DNA from: Lindgomyces ingoldianus
Taxonomy: Eukaryota > Ascomycota > Dothideomycetes > Pleosporales > Lindgomycetaceae
Assembly: GCF_010093535.1 (NCBI RefSeq)
Contig: NW_022985196.1
Coordinates: 248,001 to 312,000 of the forward strand
Reading direction: 5' to 3'
DNA length: 64,000 bases
The translations under genes were made by a program, and so were the position numbers. Position 1 is the first letter of the stretch; every line of letters starts with the position of its first letter. Shown here in pieces: positions 35,461 to 46,346 of the stretch. The notes beneath the pieces are model-generated. The model saw only the letters and a list, made by a program, of their open reading frames with translations, had not been told where the DNA came from and did not search any database.

Positions 35461-38400
35461 ATGGCCCTTGCTGCGGTGCAAACCGCAATGAATCTGGAGA
35501 AGAAAAATCTACACCCATTCTTCACCAAGCCCCTCAGTATGCACGCAGCCGCTTATCAGCTACCTCTAGCTTACCTGGTTTCAGGGAACCCTTCACCAGA
35601 GCGAAACACATCTTCGACAGAGACATCGCGCGAGCCGACGAACGACGTCCCTGACAGTGAGCGACCAGACAGGAGTGCGCAGGTCGCTAAGGGTCGCAAG
35701 AAGCGGGAAAGGAAGCCTACGGAAGCCAAAGAAAAGAACGATCAAGGGCCAGGACGGAAGAACCAGGCACAACTCGAAAGATTTACCCGCCAGTCGAATG
35801 GCCTTGGCGCAGGCGAAGGGACTGCTATTGGCGGCGTGGATGTGTTGCAAACGTCTGGAGACTCGATTGCAGAAGAAGAACTGAATCAAGATCGGAGAAA
35901 ACGGAGGAAGACGGCATCTCCAGCCTCCTCAGTCCAAACTGGCGAAGCCGAGCTACCGCAGTCGACTGAGGCTTTGGATTGGGTTCGACAGTTGCAGATC
36001 GAGGCCGAGAAGGACCAGTCGGAAAGTGTAGAGGATAACCCATACTCCCTAAATGCCGAAGCACTCACTGGAAGTGGACATGGACTTGAGAGGCAGGAGA
36101 TCGGAATGGAAAACGCTTCAAATAGCAATGCACCGCCCAAAGCAGCATACGAAGTTCCTCCCCTCTCAAATCCCAACGTTCCAACTCCACTCGTAGTAGA
36201 GGATAGACTTGAGAAGACCACACCAAGAAAGAAGGTATTAAAGGTCACTGGGAATGGCAAGTTGATATCCCCCCCACCGCTAGCGAAACCGGACACGGAA
36301 TCGTCAGCGTGTCCCAAAAGAAGACGTGGTCGAAAACCTCCACAACCGGTCTCTTCACCGACCGTGACCATAATCAAGTATGGGTCTGACACTGAGAGCC
36401 GACGTGCTCTTGGCAAAACTATTGAAGACATCATCAATGGTAAAAGGCAGCTGAAAGCAACCCCCTTGCCTCGAAAGGAACCAGTGAAGCCGGCTGGTCC
36501 CCCGAGGCCTACACATCCGTTCTTTTTCGGGAAATCCGCGCAGAAGGAGCCACCCGCCATCAAAGCCCCTCCTGAGACACTGATTCTAAAATCTCCAAAG
36601 ACTCTGAGGAAGAGTGCTGTGACTCCTGGGAAGTTGAGGGCCGAAACTCAAACCCAATCTTCTCCACGGCCATTCCCAGCTTTTGGACCAATTGTTGGAG
36701 ATAGCCGGGTCATGAAATACCTGGGGATGAACGAACCACTGTGGCCTTCCAAGGCCACCGCACACGTTCGAAATCTTGAAAATAATGCAATCTTATTTCC
36801 CGACGAGTTTCCGGACTCCTCGCATCGAATCCGAAAAGAGCGGAAGTTAAAGAATAATACTATTGATGTCCCCCAAGACGAAGACTTGATTGCAAAGTTT
36901 TCCAAACGTCTGAAGGTATCCCGTGAAGCTTCGGATCAAATCCGCCTACCAACTCGTTTGCTCACCACTGGAATCGATATACGTGAAATGGTTCGGAAAG
37001 AAGTTCGAGCTCCGTTGGGAGACTACGACGAGGATGAGTGTGCTAAGACGAGAGTCCATCCTGCCCTCCATTCGCTCTTTAAGGATATCGAGGACACCCT
37101 GACGCCATTTGATAGGGGCGTATGCGAGACCCAATCTTGGGTTCAAAAATATGCTCCCAGCCGTGCTTCACATGTCCTACAGTCTGGAAAGGAAGCTATG
37201 GTCCTTCGAGACTGGCTGAAGAACCTCACCGTCGAGGCTGTCGATGGCGGAATGGATGCATCCAAAACTTCAAACACCTCTGAGCAGAAGAGACCGCCTA
37301 AGAAGAAGCGAAAGCAGGTTGAAGATGACTTTATCGTCTCTAGTGATGAAGATGATGACGAAGACATGATAGAGTTATCAGAAAGTGAAGAATTCGGTCG
37401 ATCACGGTCGAACCACTCCAGACAACGGTCTGTAAGACGGGCAAAGATGACGAGGAACAAGAACGTAGTGATTATCAGTGGACCTCCCGGTTGTGGCAAA
37501 AGTGCTACTGTATATGCAGTTGCTAAGGAGTTGGCCTTTGAGGTATTTGAGATCAACTCCAGCAGTCGCCGTTCTGGAAAGGATATCCAAGACAAGGTTG
37601 GAGATATGTCCGAAAACCACCTTGTAAGCCATAAGCGTAGCGAACCAAAGGTCAGCCTAGATGTCGTACCTGCTGAAGACACCGATAACGAACGTATGAG
37701 TCAAGCCCTTCAAAAGGATCTTGACAGTGGACGGCAAGGCACAATGACGTCGTTTTTCAAGTCAAATCCCCAAACCAAAGCGAGGCCGATGCCAAAAGCG
37801 AAACCCCCCGGAGAACCCGGAAAGATAGCCAATACAGCCCAAGCTACTCTATTAAAGGCTCATGCACCACGGAAATTTCAAAAACAATCCCTAATCCTGT
37901 TTGAGGAGGCCGATATCCTCTTCGAAGCAGATCAACAATTCTGGGCCCAAGTCATTAGGCTCGCATCCCAATCAAAAAGGCCCATTGTCATTACCTGTAA
38001 CGATGAATCCCTTATCCCGTCGTACGACTTGCCGCTTGGCGCCATTCTTCGACTTTCCCCGCCTCCGGTAGACCTTGTGACTGATTACATGTTGCTCGTT
38101 GCCGCTAAGGAAGGCCATGTTCTAAGGCGGGAAGCTGTGTGTGACCTTTTCAAGTCCAAGGATCATGATCTGCGCGCCAGTGTTACCGAGCTAGACTTTT
38201 GGTGCCAAATGTCCGTCGGTGACAGAAAAGGTGGTCTGGAATGGATCTATCAAAGGTGGCCCCCCGGCAAGGATGTGGACGAAAAGGGGCGCGTTCTCCG
38301 TGTCGCAAGCGAAGGTACTTACCAGTCCGGCATGGGATGGCTATGTCATGATGTAGCCGCCTCCACAGGAAGTGTAATATTTGACAAAGAAGAAGAATTA

Positions 38401-39312
38401 CTTAAGGAGACGTGGTCACACTGGGGTATCAGCCCTTGCGAATGGACTGGTAACTTGGAGTTCCCATGCGCACGGTATTCTGGCATCGAGAGTGATCAAC
38501 TTCAGAGCCTCGAGCGCTTCGAAATTATGTCAGACTTCTTTAGTGCTGCCGATGTCTACTGTCGCATTGGTTTGCCCTCGTACGAGAGCCAATATCAGGA
38601 ACTCGTTGACCCGTCTCTACCGCCCATGCTCGACAAGGAACGATTGAACTACACGGAAGCTGCTCCAGTCATCCAGATCGATCACATCTCAGACTTCAGC
38701 AATTTCGACACAACGATGTTCATCCAGACCCACCTAACTATTCATCGTGCTTTTACTCTCAGCCAAGGTTTAGCGAATCCGAAATGCCAACACTCCATTC
38801 CCACAACCGAAGGCGACTTCACAGATGCGATCCTCCGCCACAAGACCTCAGCCCAAACTGACCACAGTTTGGGCTGGCCTGACTTCTCGTTAGCTTTCGA
38901 CATCCTCGCCTCACCACCAGCCACCGCCCTTTCTCTCTCCACATCCTACCAACTAACCGCCTCCTCCTTTGATCGTACCCTTGACATCATTGTTCATGAC
39001 CTCGGGCCTTACATCCGAAGCATTGTTGCTCACGATCTTCGCCTAGAAGCTGAGAGACTTCGTGTTGGTAACTTGTTGTCCGAGGGTGGAAGGAATAAAC
39101 GTCCACGGACAACGAGAGCGAGTCGTGTGGCAATGGAGGGTGGGAGAAGAGAAACGAAGAGGAGGGAGAGATGGTTTGACAAGGATCTCAATCGAGTGTT
39201 GGTTATGAGGACGGCAGGGAAGACATGGGGAGGGTTGGGAAGTATTAGCGAGGAGATGGACGCTTCGTCAAGGACTGGTGGGGAGAGCCAGGTGAGCATG
39301 CAGGAGGAGTAG
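35461..39312 (+). CDS. elg1: Elg1/ATAD5-like PCNA unloader (alternative RFC large subunit)
   Basis: Frame of 1283 residues from the first in-frame ATG (35461), or 1267 if the 48 bp intron at 35537-35584 is removed. The disordered, basic N-terminal half starts with NLHPFFTKP (residues 16-24) and contains nuclear-type KKRK clusters. An AAA+ ATPase follows: Walker A GPPGCGKS (674-681), EINSSSRRSGKDI, Walker B-like LILFEEAD (811-818), and the sensor-like VITCNDESLIP. Between them QGTMTSFF (from residue 759) fits the PCNA-interacting PIP pattern Q-x-x-M-x-x-F-F. The C-terminal part is the RFC-like collar and ends with a basic stretch (KRRERW). Elg1 pairs with Rfc2-5 to unload PCNA behind forks in the nucleus. 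Divergent from Utp8. Confidence 0.87.
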   Translation: MALAAVQTAMNLEKKNLHPFFTKPLSMHAAAYQLPLAYLVSGNPSPERNTSSTETSREPTNDVPDSERPDRSAQVAKGRKKRERKPTEAKEKNDQGPGRKNQAQLERFTRQSNGLGAGEGTAIGGVDVLQTSGDSIAEEELNQDRRKRRKTASPASSVQTGEAELPQSTEALDWVRQLQIEAEKDQSESVEDNPYSLNAEALTGSGHGLERQEIGMENASNSNAPPKAAYEVPPLSNPNVPTPLVVEDRLEKTTPRKKVLKVTGNGKLISPPPLAKPDTESSACPKRRRGRKPPQPVSSPTVTIIKYGSDTESRRALGKTIEDIINGKRQLKATPLPRKEPVKPAGPPRPTHPFFFGKSAQKEPPAIKAPPETLILKSPKTLRKSAVTPGKLRAETQTQSSPRPFPAFGPIVGDSRVMKYLGMNEPLWPSKATAHVRNLENNAILFPDEFPDSSHRIRKERKLKNNTIDVPQDEDLIAKFSKRLKVSREASDQIRLPTRLLTTGIDIREMVRKEVRAPLGDYDEDECAKTRVHPALHSLFKDIEDTLTPFDRGVCETQSWVQKYAPSRASHVLQSGKEAMVLRDWLKNLTVEAVDGGMDASKTSNTSEQKRPPKKKRKQVEDDFIVSSDEDDDEDMIELSESEEFGRSRSNHSRQRSVRRAKMTRNKNVVIISGPPGCGKSATVYAVAKELAFEVFEINSSSRRSGKDIQDKVGDMSENHLVSHKRSEPKVSLDVVPAEDTDNERMSQALQKDLDSGRQGTMTSFFKSNPQTKARPMPKAKPPGEPGKIANTAQATLLKAHAPRKFQKQSLILFEEADILFEADQQFWAQVIRLASQSKRPIVITCNDESLIPSYDLPLGAILRLSPPPVDLVTDYMLLVAAKEGHVLRREAVCDLFKSKDHDLRASVTELDFWCQMSVGDRKGGLEWIYQRWPPGKDVDEKGRVLRVASEGTYQSGMGWLCHDVAASTGSVIFDKEEELLKETWSHWGISPCEWTGNLEFPCARYSGIESDQLQSLERFEIMSDFFSAADVYCRIGLPSYESQYQELVDPSLPPMLDKERLNYTEAAPVIQIDHISDFSNFDTTMFIQTHLTIHRAFTLSQGLANPKCQHSIPTTEGDFTDAILRHKTSAQTDHSLGWPDFSLAFDILASPPATALSLSTSYQLTASSFDRTLDIIVHDLGPYIRSIVAHDLRLEAERLRVGNLLSEGGRNKRPRTTRASRVAMEGGRRETKRRERWFDKDLNRVLVMRTAGKTWGGLGSISEEMDASSRTGGESQVSMQEE
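35537..35584 (+). other. Probable 48 bp in-frame intron of Elg1
   Basis: Donor GTATGC, branch-like CTTAC, acceptor TTTCAG, length divisible by three and stop-free. Splicing joins FFTKPL to RNPSPERN and removes a hydrophobic insert (MHAAAYQLPLAYLVS) unlike its charged surroundings. Confidence 0.6.
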
Positions 39313-39713
39313 TTGGGAATATATAGGCGTTCTTCCACGGGTTCGCCCGGTTCGTGATGTAGCGCTAGGCTTCGAGATGATATGGATGCGAACGCATGCT
39401 GGAGGCACATGAGCATTGTCAAGCGTTTGGAAGGCATATTCGGAGGGCCATACTTGGGAAGCATCTGCAGGAATTTTTGGGCGAAAGGGTATCTATATAG
39501 TTTTTGCATGGCAAAGGTGCCGGTAGCCGCGCTCTTCTTGAAATGAGATCCGTATCCGTCGTTACAGCTTTCTAGCGACTGCATTCGAGACGAAGTTCCA
39601 TTTTCCGGCTTCTCAGTCAACCCAGACCGGAGAAGTACCGCAATAAAATTGTTCGTAGTCGGCGTTCGCCTAGCATCTGGAGGTCATGATCCACAAATGA
39701 CCTTCAATCCCCC
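39313..39713. other. Region between Elg1 and Alb1 3' ends
   Basis: 401 bp between convergent genes, expected to hold two terminators. A minus-strand frame runs from 39620 into the antisense of Elg1 (AMQKLYRYPFAQKFLQMLP...); it may be chance and is not called. Confidence 0.45.
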
Positions 39714-40352
39714 TCAAAGCAGCTCATCCTCTTCAAATGCCGAAGCAACAGGCAGCGGCACACTCTCAGGCACCACAACCTCCTTAACCTCCCCAGAAAT
39801 CCCAAGCCCCAGTACTTCATCTCCTTCACTCTCAGCCGCAACCTCGACCTCAGGCATCTCCTCATCACTGACCCATTCTCTCTCCCTTCTTGAACCACCA
39901 TCCTCTTCCAACGCCTCAAAACCCATTCTACTCTTGACCTTCAACCTACTCTCATTAACATCCTCCCACCCCTTCTTCCTGTCCCGAACCTTCCTCTCCT
40001 TTCCCACAGACTTCTGCACCTTCAGCTCCCTCTTATCCAACACATCAGCCGCGCGCTCCAGGCCTTTTTGGTGGCGTATTCGCTGTTGCCGCTTTAGCTG
40101 CTTGAATTTAGGTTTCTTAGTAATGCCGGCGGAGTGTGCGGCTAGGACGTGTGGATTTGGTGTTGTGGAGGGACGGGAGCTGGTCGTGGTTGTAGTTGAG
40201 AGGGATTTCGAGAGAGTAATGGCAGTGGGGGGTGAAAGGGCGCGGCGGGAGGCGCGGGAGTGGAGGGTTGATTCTGCGTGGGTTAGCTTAGGAGAGTGTA
40301 GGGGGATGGGAGCAAACGTACGGCGCTTCTTTAGTTTTGCGGTTTTCGCCAT
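39714..40352 (-). CDS. alb1: Alb1-like ribosome biogenesis factor
   Basis: Uninterrupted 212-residue frame with ATG at 40352. MAKTAKLKKRR at the start, HSRASRRALSPP at about 31-42, a Ser/Thr-rich linker, then ITKKPKFKQLKRQQRIRHQK followed by GLERAADVLDKRELKVQKSV and KKGWEDVNE are the conserved Alb1 blocks of filamentous fungi. The C-terminal third is acidic (EEMPEVEVAAESEGDE). Yeast Alb1 works with Arx1 on late nuclear pre-60S particles and returns from the cytoplasm after their release. The basic centre suits RNA/ribosome contact. Head-to-head with the ubiquitin protease gene over 423 bp. A plus-strand frame covers the same interval but has no motifs. Confidence 0.82.
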   Translation of the reverse strand: MAKTAKLKKRRTFAPIPLHSPKLTHAESTLHSRASRRALSPPTAITLSKSLSTTTTTSSRPSTTPNPHVLAAHSAGITKKPKFKQLKRQQRIRHQKGLERAADVLDKRELKVQKSVGKERKVRDRKKGWEDVNESRLKVKSRMGFEALEEDGGSRREREWVSDEEMPEVEVAAESEGDEVLGLGISGEVKEVVVPESVPLPVASAFEEDELL

Positions 40353-40775
40353 GGGGGAATGGAAGACTGGGGGATCTTGCGCTTGGGCAGGCGACTCGGG
40401 TCGTGGTTCTGTCTTCGCGATTCCAAAATTCCTGTGGGACCTCTATGCCAAGATTTCTCTCCTCTCCTGCAGCGGCGCGGCGGCGGAATTGCCCTTCCTA
40501 ATGCCCGACACCGTTTTCACGTGGCCGAAACATTCACTCATTCTCTGCACTACCACCCTCTCTTCTTCCCCACCGCGACACTGCGACACTGTCTCATTCT
40601 CCTCTCCATGTCGCATACAAGACCAACGCCTCCGTGTTTGCTGCATCCCGCCCCGCGCTGGCCAGAAGGCTAAACACGGCCGCCCGCCTCCGCTGTCCGC
40701 GACATCCTCCACTTCACCTCCGCAAACACCCCTAGACTCTACGCACACACCAGAGACAGCCACGACAAAGAAGCG
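40353..40775. promoter_or_regulatory. Divergent Alb1/USP upstream region
   Basis: 423 bp between two opposite start codons. It must contain both promoters; no specific motif stood out. Confidence 0.45.
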
Positions 40776-43077
40776 ATGAATGACGAATATTTACCACACC
40801 GCGCGCGCTACGCACCCACCGACCACGGTACGCTCATATCAGATTCCTCAACCTCCCTTCGGTCGCAGCTTCTTGCCGGCTTGGTTCTAGTCTATGTGGT
40901 CTTCAAGTCCCTAGAGCTTCTGGGATACCCGGTTTGGCTTTGGTTACAGATTGCTGTGGATATGGCTAGCCAGACGACGTCAGTTCCTATCAGGCTGCCG
41001 CGCTTTCCTTCCTCATTCCTTCTTGGAACGTCTGGCGAAGAGCCTGGTGCCGACGACGACACTCAGAAGCAGACAGGTCATATACTGGGGACCCTCTTCG
41101 GGTTTAATAGGAATGGCTTCGTGAGGAGTGGAAAGGGCTCTAGCGATGTACCTCCTGGTCTGATTAACCTTCATGCCTCGTGTTTCGAGAACAGCGTTGT
41201 GCAGGTATGTGAATGCTGATTAGTGCAAATTGTTCCTTCACCAACACATATTTTAGGGCCTAGCGTCACTTCCTTCTCTACAAGACTATCTCTCCCACAC
41301 CACCTCCGAGTACGAAGCGTTGGACTTGAGAACTACCAACGGCGCCCTCTTCGATTGCATCACCGGCCTCAACGACACCGAGCACGGCCGCCAGTATTTC
41401 AAAGTTCCACACAACTTGCATTTCTTGAGCGTCACCCAGCATCAAGATGCTCAGGAGTACTATTCTAAGATTTTAGAGGCACTAGATAAGGAGGTTCATG
41501 TCCAGTCGTCGAGTAAAAACCGGTCAGGGCAATCTTGGTCGTTGTTTGCGAAGCAGTTGCTCAACCTCCCTACAGCAGCCGCTGAGCTCGGGTCTCCTGA
41601 GAATAATCATTCCCAGGTGGATGGAGGCCCACCCGAGGAGCAGCCAAAGGACCAGGACCAGGATATTGACACGGAAAGCCGGCCAAAGGCAGACCCAAAT
41701 CCTCTCAGCGGCCTCATCGCTCAACGCGTAGCCTGCACTGGCTGCGGCTACTCCGAAGGCCTCACACTCTCCGAATTTAACTGCCTTACAGTCCACCTCG
41801 GAACAGACATCTACCGTGACTACGACATCCGCGACTGCCTCGATGAATACAGCAGAGTCGAGAGGATTAACGGCGTACAATGCACGAAATGCACGCTCCT
41901 CCGGAACAAGAAAATTCTCTCCAACTTGCTTGAAAAACCCATGGCAGATGACTCAAGGATCCGTTTTGAAACTCGTCTGAAGAATGTGCAGGAGGCGCTC
42001 GATGAGGACGACCTTGAGGATTCTACGCTGACGCAGAAATGCGGGATTGCAAAGAAGAATAGAACGGAGAGCACGAAGACGAAACAACAAGTCATCGCTC
42101 GTGCACCAAAGTCGCTCGCTCTCCATGTTAATCGCAGTGTTGTCGATGAACGAACTTTCAATATTGTCAAGAACCACGCTAATGTCATGTTTCCGAAGGA
42201 ATTGGACCTCGGTCCTTGGTGTTTGGGCAGTCGGCCGTCAAAGTCTCAGGGAAATGACGGGGAGGTGGAAGAGTGGCCGAACGATCCCAACGAGAGTCTG
42301 ATTGCGGATATGAACGTGGATCCTAAGGATATGAAGACCTCATCGTTTCGCTATGCGCTGAGGGCGGTGGTGACGCATCGAGGGCAGCATGGAAGTGGAC
42401 ATTACGTGTGCTTTCGAAACACTGGGCAACTCCCGTCTACGCACCGCGATGTGGATAGCATGGATGTTGCGGGTGGATTCGACCAGTGGTGGTTATTCGA
42501 CGACGAGACAGTCTACCCACGTTCAACGAAGGATGTTCTCGCACAAGGAAACGTCTTCATGTTGTTCTACGAACGCATTGATCCATCGCCAAGCGTATCT
42601 CTCGACTTCTTAAATGCGACAAAGATCGCTAAGCTGCCACCAATCGAGGTCGTGGCACAGATCCCGCTTCCGGATGACAATTCTGATGATTTCCTGCTTA
42701 CACCCCCAGAGTCTCCTATTCTTCGTCCAACGTCCCACAACAACCCTCCTATTCTCCGCGGAGGCTTTGGAGAGCCTGAATCTCCCGGCTCTATATATCC
42801 CACACCTCCACCCGACGAATCAGGCACAACCACATTTATATCAGCGTCTGCATCTGCATCTGCATCCACATCCACCGACTACCCACCCTCGGAACTCGAA
42901 TCTGATGCAGATGTCTCTGTCACAACGGATACCGATACCTCAGAACTTGAGACAATTCCTACGACAATCTTCCCCCCAACAAAGCCTCCGACTCCGCGTC
43001 ATATGCGCACGGCCGGAGATTCTCCTATGAGAGGGGAGGGTGGGCGTGCAGCTAGCTTGCCGATGGTTACGGCCTGA
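40776..43077 (+). CDS. Membrane-anchored ubiquitin C-terminal hydrolase (Ubp16/USP30-like)
   Basis: Exons 40776-41204 and 41257-43077, giving 749 residues. A hydrophobic segment at about 32-60 (LLAGLVLVYVVFKSLELLGY) is a likely membrane anchor, as in yeast Ubp16 and animal USP30 at the mitochondrial outer membrane. The Cys box is GLINLHASCFENSVVQ (Cys136, with Asn131 in the oxyanion position; the usual Gly three before Cys is His). It is completed across the intron by GLASLPSLQDYL. QHQDAQEYYSKIL follows. Two CxxC pairs (Cys303/306, Cys352/355) form a probable zinc ribbon. The His box is HGSGHYVCF (His525) and the third catalytic position DD (558-559). The tail is Ser/Thr/Pro-rich. The intron is 52 bp, GTATGT...TTTTAG, phase 0. 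All catalytic residues are present. Confidence 0.87.
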
Positions 43078-45530
43078 TGGCCTGTTTTGTGATGTATGAA
43101 TTAGATTTGCATTGCATGGATGGCGTTTAGTATTTGGGTGGGGTAATGGGTTCGATTATTGATTAGCTAATTGGGTGGGTGACGTTTGGGTTTGGGTTTG
43201 GTTCATGGTGTTGGAGGGGGTCTGATATTAGTATATCCGGATGGGACTGGTCGCGTAGGTTGGTATGGAACACAGGACACGGGGAGTTAGTCTTGAGGCT
43301 TGTCTGTTCACTTCAGATATTCATGTATTGCGGCCTTCCATTGGGCGGGTATTATTTTGCTCTGAGGCATGACAAACTACCTTGTACTTGGCCACCCTCA
43401 TTGATCACTGGTTATCAGGTTGGGATCAGCGAGGGGATCGCCTGCACGGTACCACATTACCAATTTCCCAATCTAATATTTACGTACATTTTCTGCAATG
43501 GTGCTTGACGCTGGTAGTTGGGGAGTTGCCTAATATGATCGCAATACTCATTCGCGATACTTCCGTTCTACGTATTAAGGCTTAAAGCTTAAGAACGTGT
43601 TTGCGTAGGAGTGCGTGATCTCGGTCTATTTTCTTAGGAAAGAGGGAGCGGATGTTCAGGAAGGAGAAAACAGGTGGGTTGGCTATGGTATTAGTGATAC
43701 AATGGGTTGAGAGGAAGAAATGGGTTTCCTCCCAAGACAATATGGATAGTGGGCATGTCTATATAGCTTAGTCTTGGAAAATAAATTGTTAAACAAATAG
43801 CTGATTGGGAGACGCTAGCTCATGTAGTCCCATTTGGTATATCCAGTCCTAGCTACCTGGGCTTCGACATACGTCCTGATACGTCTTGTTACGGTAGAAC
43901 GGAGAGGCTTGCTGTAATATGGAACACAGAATTCTGCCACAAGAAGAAGCTTTCCTAACCCTCCTATGTGGTTATCAGCCTTCCTAGACCAATAGAGAAG
44001 ACAATGATGAATGAAGAAAGAGCAGCAGAAAAATAATCTCAGCACCTTAATCCCGCTTCTCCTGATGCTCCCCTTAACCTGCTGTCTTACGCATATCTCT
44101 ACTTCTATTGCCCAGTCTAACATCCTTCCACTTGACCCCTGCACGCATAAAAACGCTATGCCACCAATCCCTCCATTGAGATATATAACCCAGCCAACGC
44201 ATGTACTAAAGCCCTTGAGAACGCCAACTAACCGTTCACCCAAGACCAAGAGGTGAATGGAACGAGCTCCCGCCGCAATAATAACATCATGTTAACGCCA
44301 ACTTCATACCACCAAGTCCGCTGGCGGAGAGTGTTGGTGAAGAAAGCCCGCGCCGCAACTTAGAAATAGGGAATCGCCCAGGTTCTGGCTGAAGATTAAG
44401 GTCACCATTACGAAGGAGAAGCGGGGCGCGGAAATTAGGTCTTAGATTGTGATTTAGGACGGGTGATAGGGCGTTTAGCTGATGTATATCTTCATCGTCA
44501 AGATCGTGCTGCTGAGATTCTATGGAAGGTAGTAGCTGAGTGTTTTTGCTGTATGATATGATATGCACTGAGTTAATGGATGTCTGAATATTCTCAAAAA
44601 GCGGGAAAGAGGGTCTGTTTTATTGAAAACTCTTACATGTGCTAGACGTAATAGCAAATACGACCTAGCAGATAACAGTTGGTAAATTGTTAACCCTACT
44701 TATAAGTGCCTGGTTATTTGTCACGGACAGGAAGTAATAGGAAAACCTTGAACAAAACAACAACCTTATGTAGGAAGCTATGGTGACAGTGGCCCGCTAA
44801 ATAACCTGTTTGCTGAGCATTGAAAACGCCACGATAGTGTCAGGGGCGACAATAAATAGACTGATGACTGTTGGGCAGTTCCAGGGGTAATAATTGCCGC
44901 CCTATTGGAGTGCTAGGAGGAACATGATGGATGTTGGAGCGGACGAGAATGAATTCTAGCACACCTAGGGAGTGGATTGTTGTGCTGCGGACCTCTGGGA
45001 CAGGTGGCTTGGCTTTGGATTCATAGTTTTGGAGGTGGGTAAGGAGAGCACTGACTAAAGCGCCTATGGGGAGATTTATATAGAAGCATGAGAGTAGGCA
45101 TTTATTTGATTATTTATTTAATCAAGCGAGGAGATTATCTATCCAATGATTTCTGACGAAAAGATCTCGACATACACCAGCGCCACGAGACAAACAGGGT
45201 AAAGGTTTCACTGAGAATGGGGCCGCATCCAATGCTAATCTGACTGAGACCGACATTAATACCTATAACCAGGTGTTGTCCATAAGGAGGTAGGATCGCC
45301 GGAATGATTATCAAAGCGCTGTTTGCTAGATCAGAAAACAGAGGGCAGCAATAGTCCTTCCCACAACTCAGCGCTCAGGCCATGGGACAGACTTTTTGGA
45401 ATGACTGTATACCTCTTGAATCCTCATCATGATCTGAATGTATGTGTTTCCTCTAGCTGACTTACACCCTAACTGTACCTGCTTAAGTAATCTTTCTTAG
45501 CCCTTTTTAATAGGATTTGTAAATTAACAT
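43078..45530. other. Gene-poor right edge of the island
   Basis: 2.4 kb of normal composition. The longest frame (minus, 43815-44249, in part LFFCCSFFIHHCLLYWSRKA) begins only at TTG and has no known motif. Frames at 43179-43508 (+) and 44287-44568 (-) look random. No tRNA found. Composition turns AT-rich near 45480. Confidence 0.45.
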
Positions 45531-45633
45531 GCTGTAGCTATGTATAAAGTCTTTTAAAAGATAATAAATAACTAATATACTAGACAACTTTTATAAGCTA
45601 ATTCTATAGCTAACTTATAAAGGCTAGGCAATA
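45531..45633 (+). mobile_element. Truncated pogo-like P1 fragment
   Basis: About 100 bp matching the subterminal left part of P1 elements (compare 61,970-62,150 and 59,555-59,655). The 5' end is missing. It is interrupted at TA (45632-45633) by the next P1 copy, so it is the oldest layer of this nest. Confidence 0.6.
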
Positions 45634-45835
45634 ACGTACTTCATGGGCGAGTTGCTCACACACCCAAGTCGCTTACTTTTGCGAAGACCACACCCTAACA
45701 AACTCTATTATAGCCTATAACAACCCGCTCTAGCACTATATAGTATAGTATAGCCTAGAATATTATTTAGATACTACTTCTGCTTCTTACTTACATATTT
45801 GCGTGTTATGCCTAGTCTAATTACACTGTCTGCAG
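45634..45835 (-). mobile_element. P1 element end, split by gypsy-2b
   Basis: Starts ACGTACTTCATGGGCG after TA. It is the reverse complement of the 3' subterminal region of the P1 copy at 61869 (compare 63,527-63,706), so this copy lies on the minus strand. Its GC-rich outer 60 bp are unmutated. gypsy-2b begins directly at 45836. The rest is not in the window. Confidence 0.75.
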
Positions 45836-46057
45836 TGTAACGACTCTCACGAATCGTTCCATCTCGGGTCGTTCAGAACCTATCCAAAGGGTCCCCGTAT
45901 CGGCCCCGACTATGACTTAATCCTGTCCCCTGCAGTTACCCCTATTCCTTTATGTATTTAGTCGCACCTTGCCCCTGTAGCTAGCTTAGTAGTTTTCTAA
46001 TATCCTTTTATACAAGGCCTATAGGTGTTAATAGTATTCCTAGGTTCTAAGTCCCTA

Positions 46058-46346
46058 TGTAACGATCCTCATGAATCGTTCCATCTCGAGTCGCCCGGAA
46101 CCTCCGGAAGGCCCTCGTATCGGCCCCGATCTCGACCTGGCCCCGACCCCTGCTGTTACCCCTATTCCCTTATGTATTTAGTCGCACCTCGCCCCTGTAG
46201 CTAGCTTAGTAGTTTTCTAATATCCTTTTGTACAAGGCCTATAGGTGTTAATAGCATTCCTAGGTTCAGAGTCCCCACGCACTTCTATATGCCTCTGAGT
46301 GGATTCCTACTGCATTTAGACCTATTGTCTTGCCTGCGCTGTTACA
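46058..46346 (+). repeat. Mini gypsy-2 5' LTR
   Basis: 289 bp. The first 130 bp are practically unmutated and GC-rich (CTCGAGTCGCCCGGAACC), the best view of the ancestral LTR start in the window. Confidence 0.9.

Noticed and set aside
39030..39620. 196-codon minus-strand frame at the 3' end of Elg1
   Set aside because: Two thirds is the antisense of Elg1; the remaining part shows no known domain. Possible but unsupported.
39649..40779. 376-codon plus-strand frame opposite Alb1
   Set aside because: Ser/Pro-rich translation without motifs; it is the antisense of Alb1 and the Alb1/USP promoter, and Alb1 on the other strand has clear family blocks.
43815..44249. 144-codon minus-strand frame
   Set aside because: Begins at TTG, has mixed hydrophobic composition, no motif and no neighbouring exon.
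44570..45480. tRNA or other structured RNA in the right intergenic region
   Set aside because: Searched by eye for GTTCGA-type T-loops with pairing stems; none fits.
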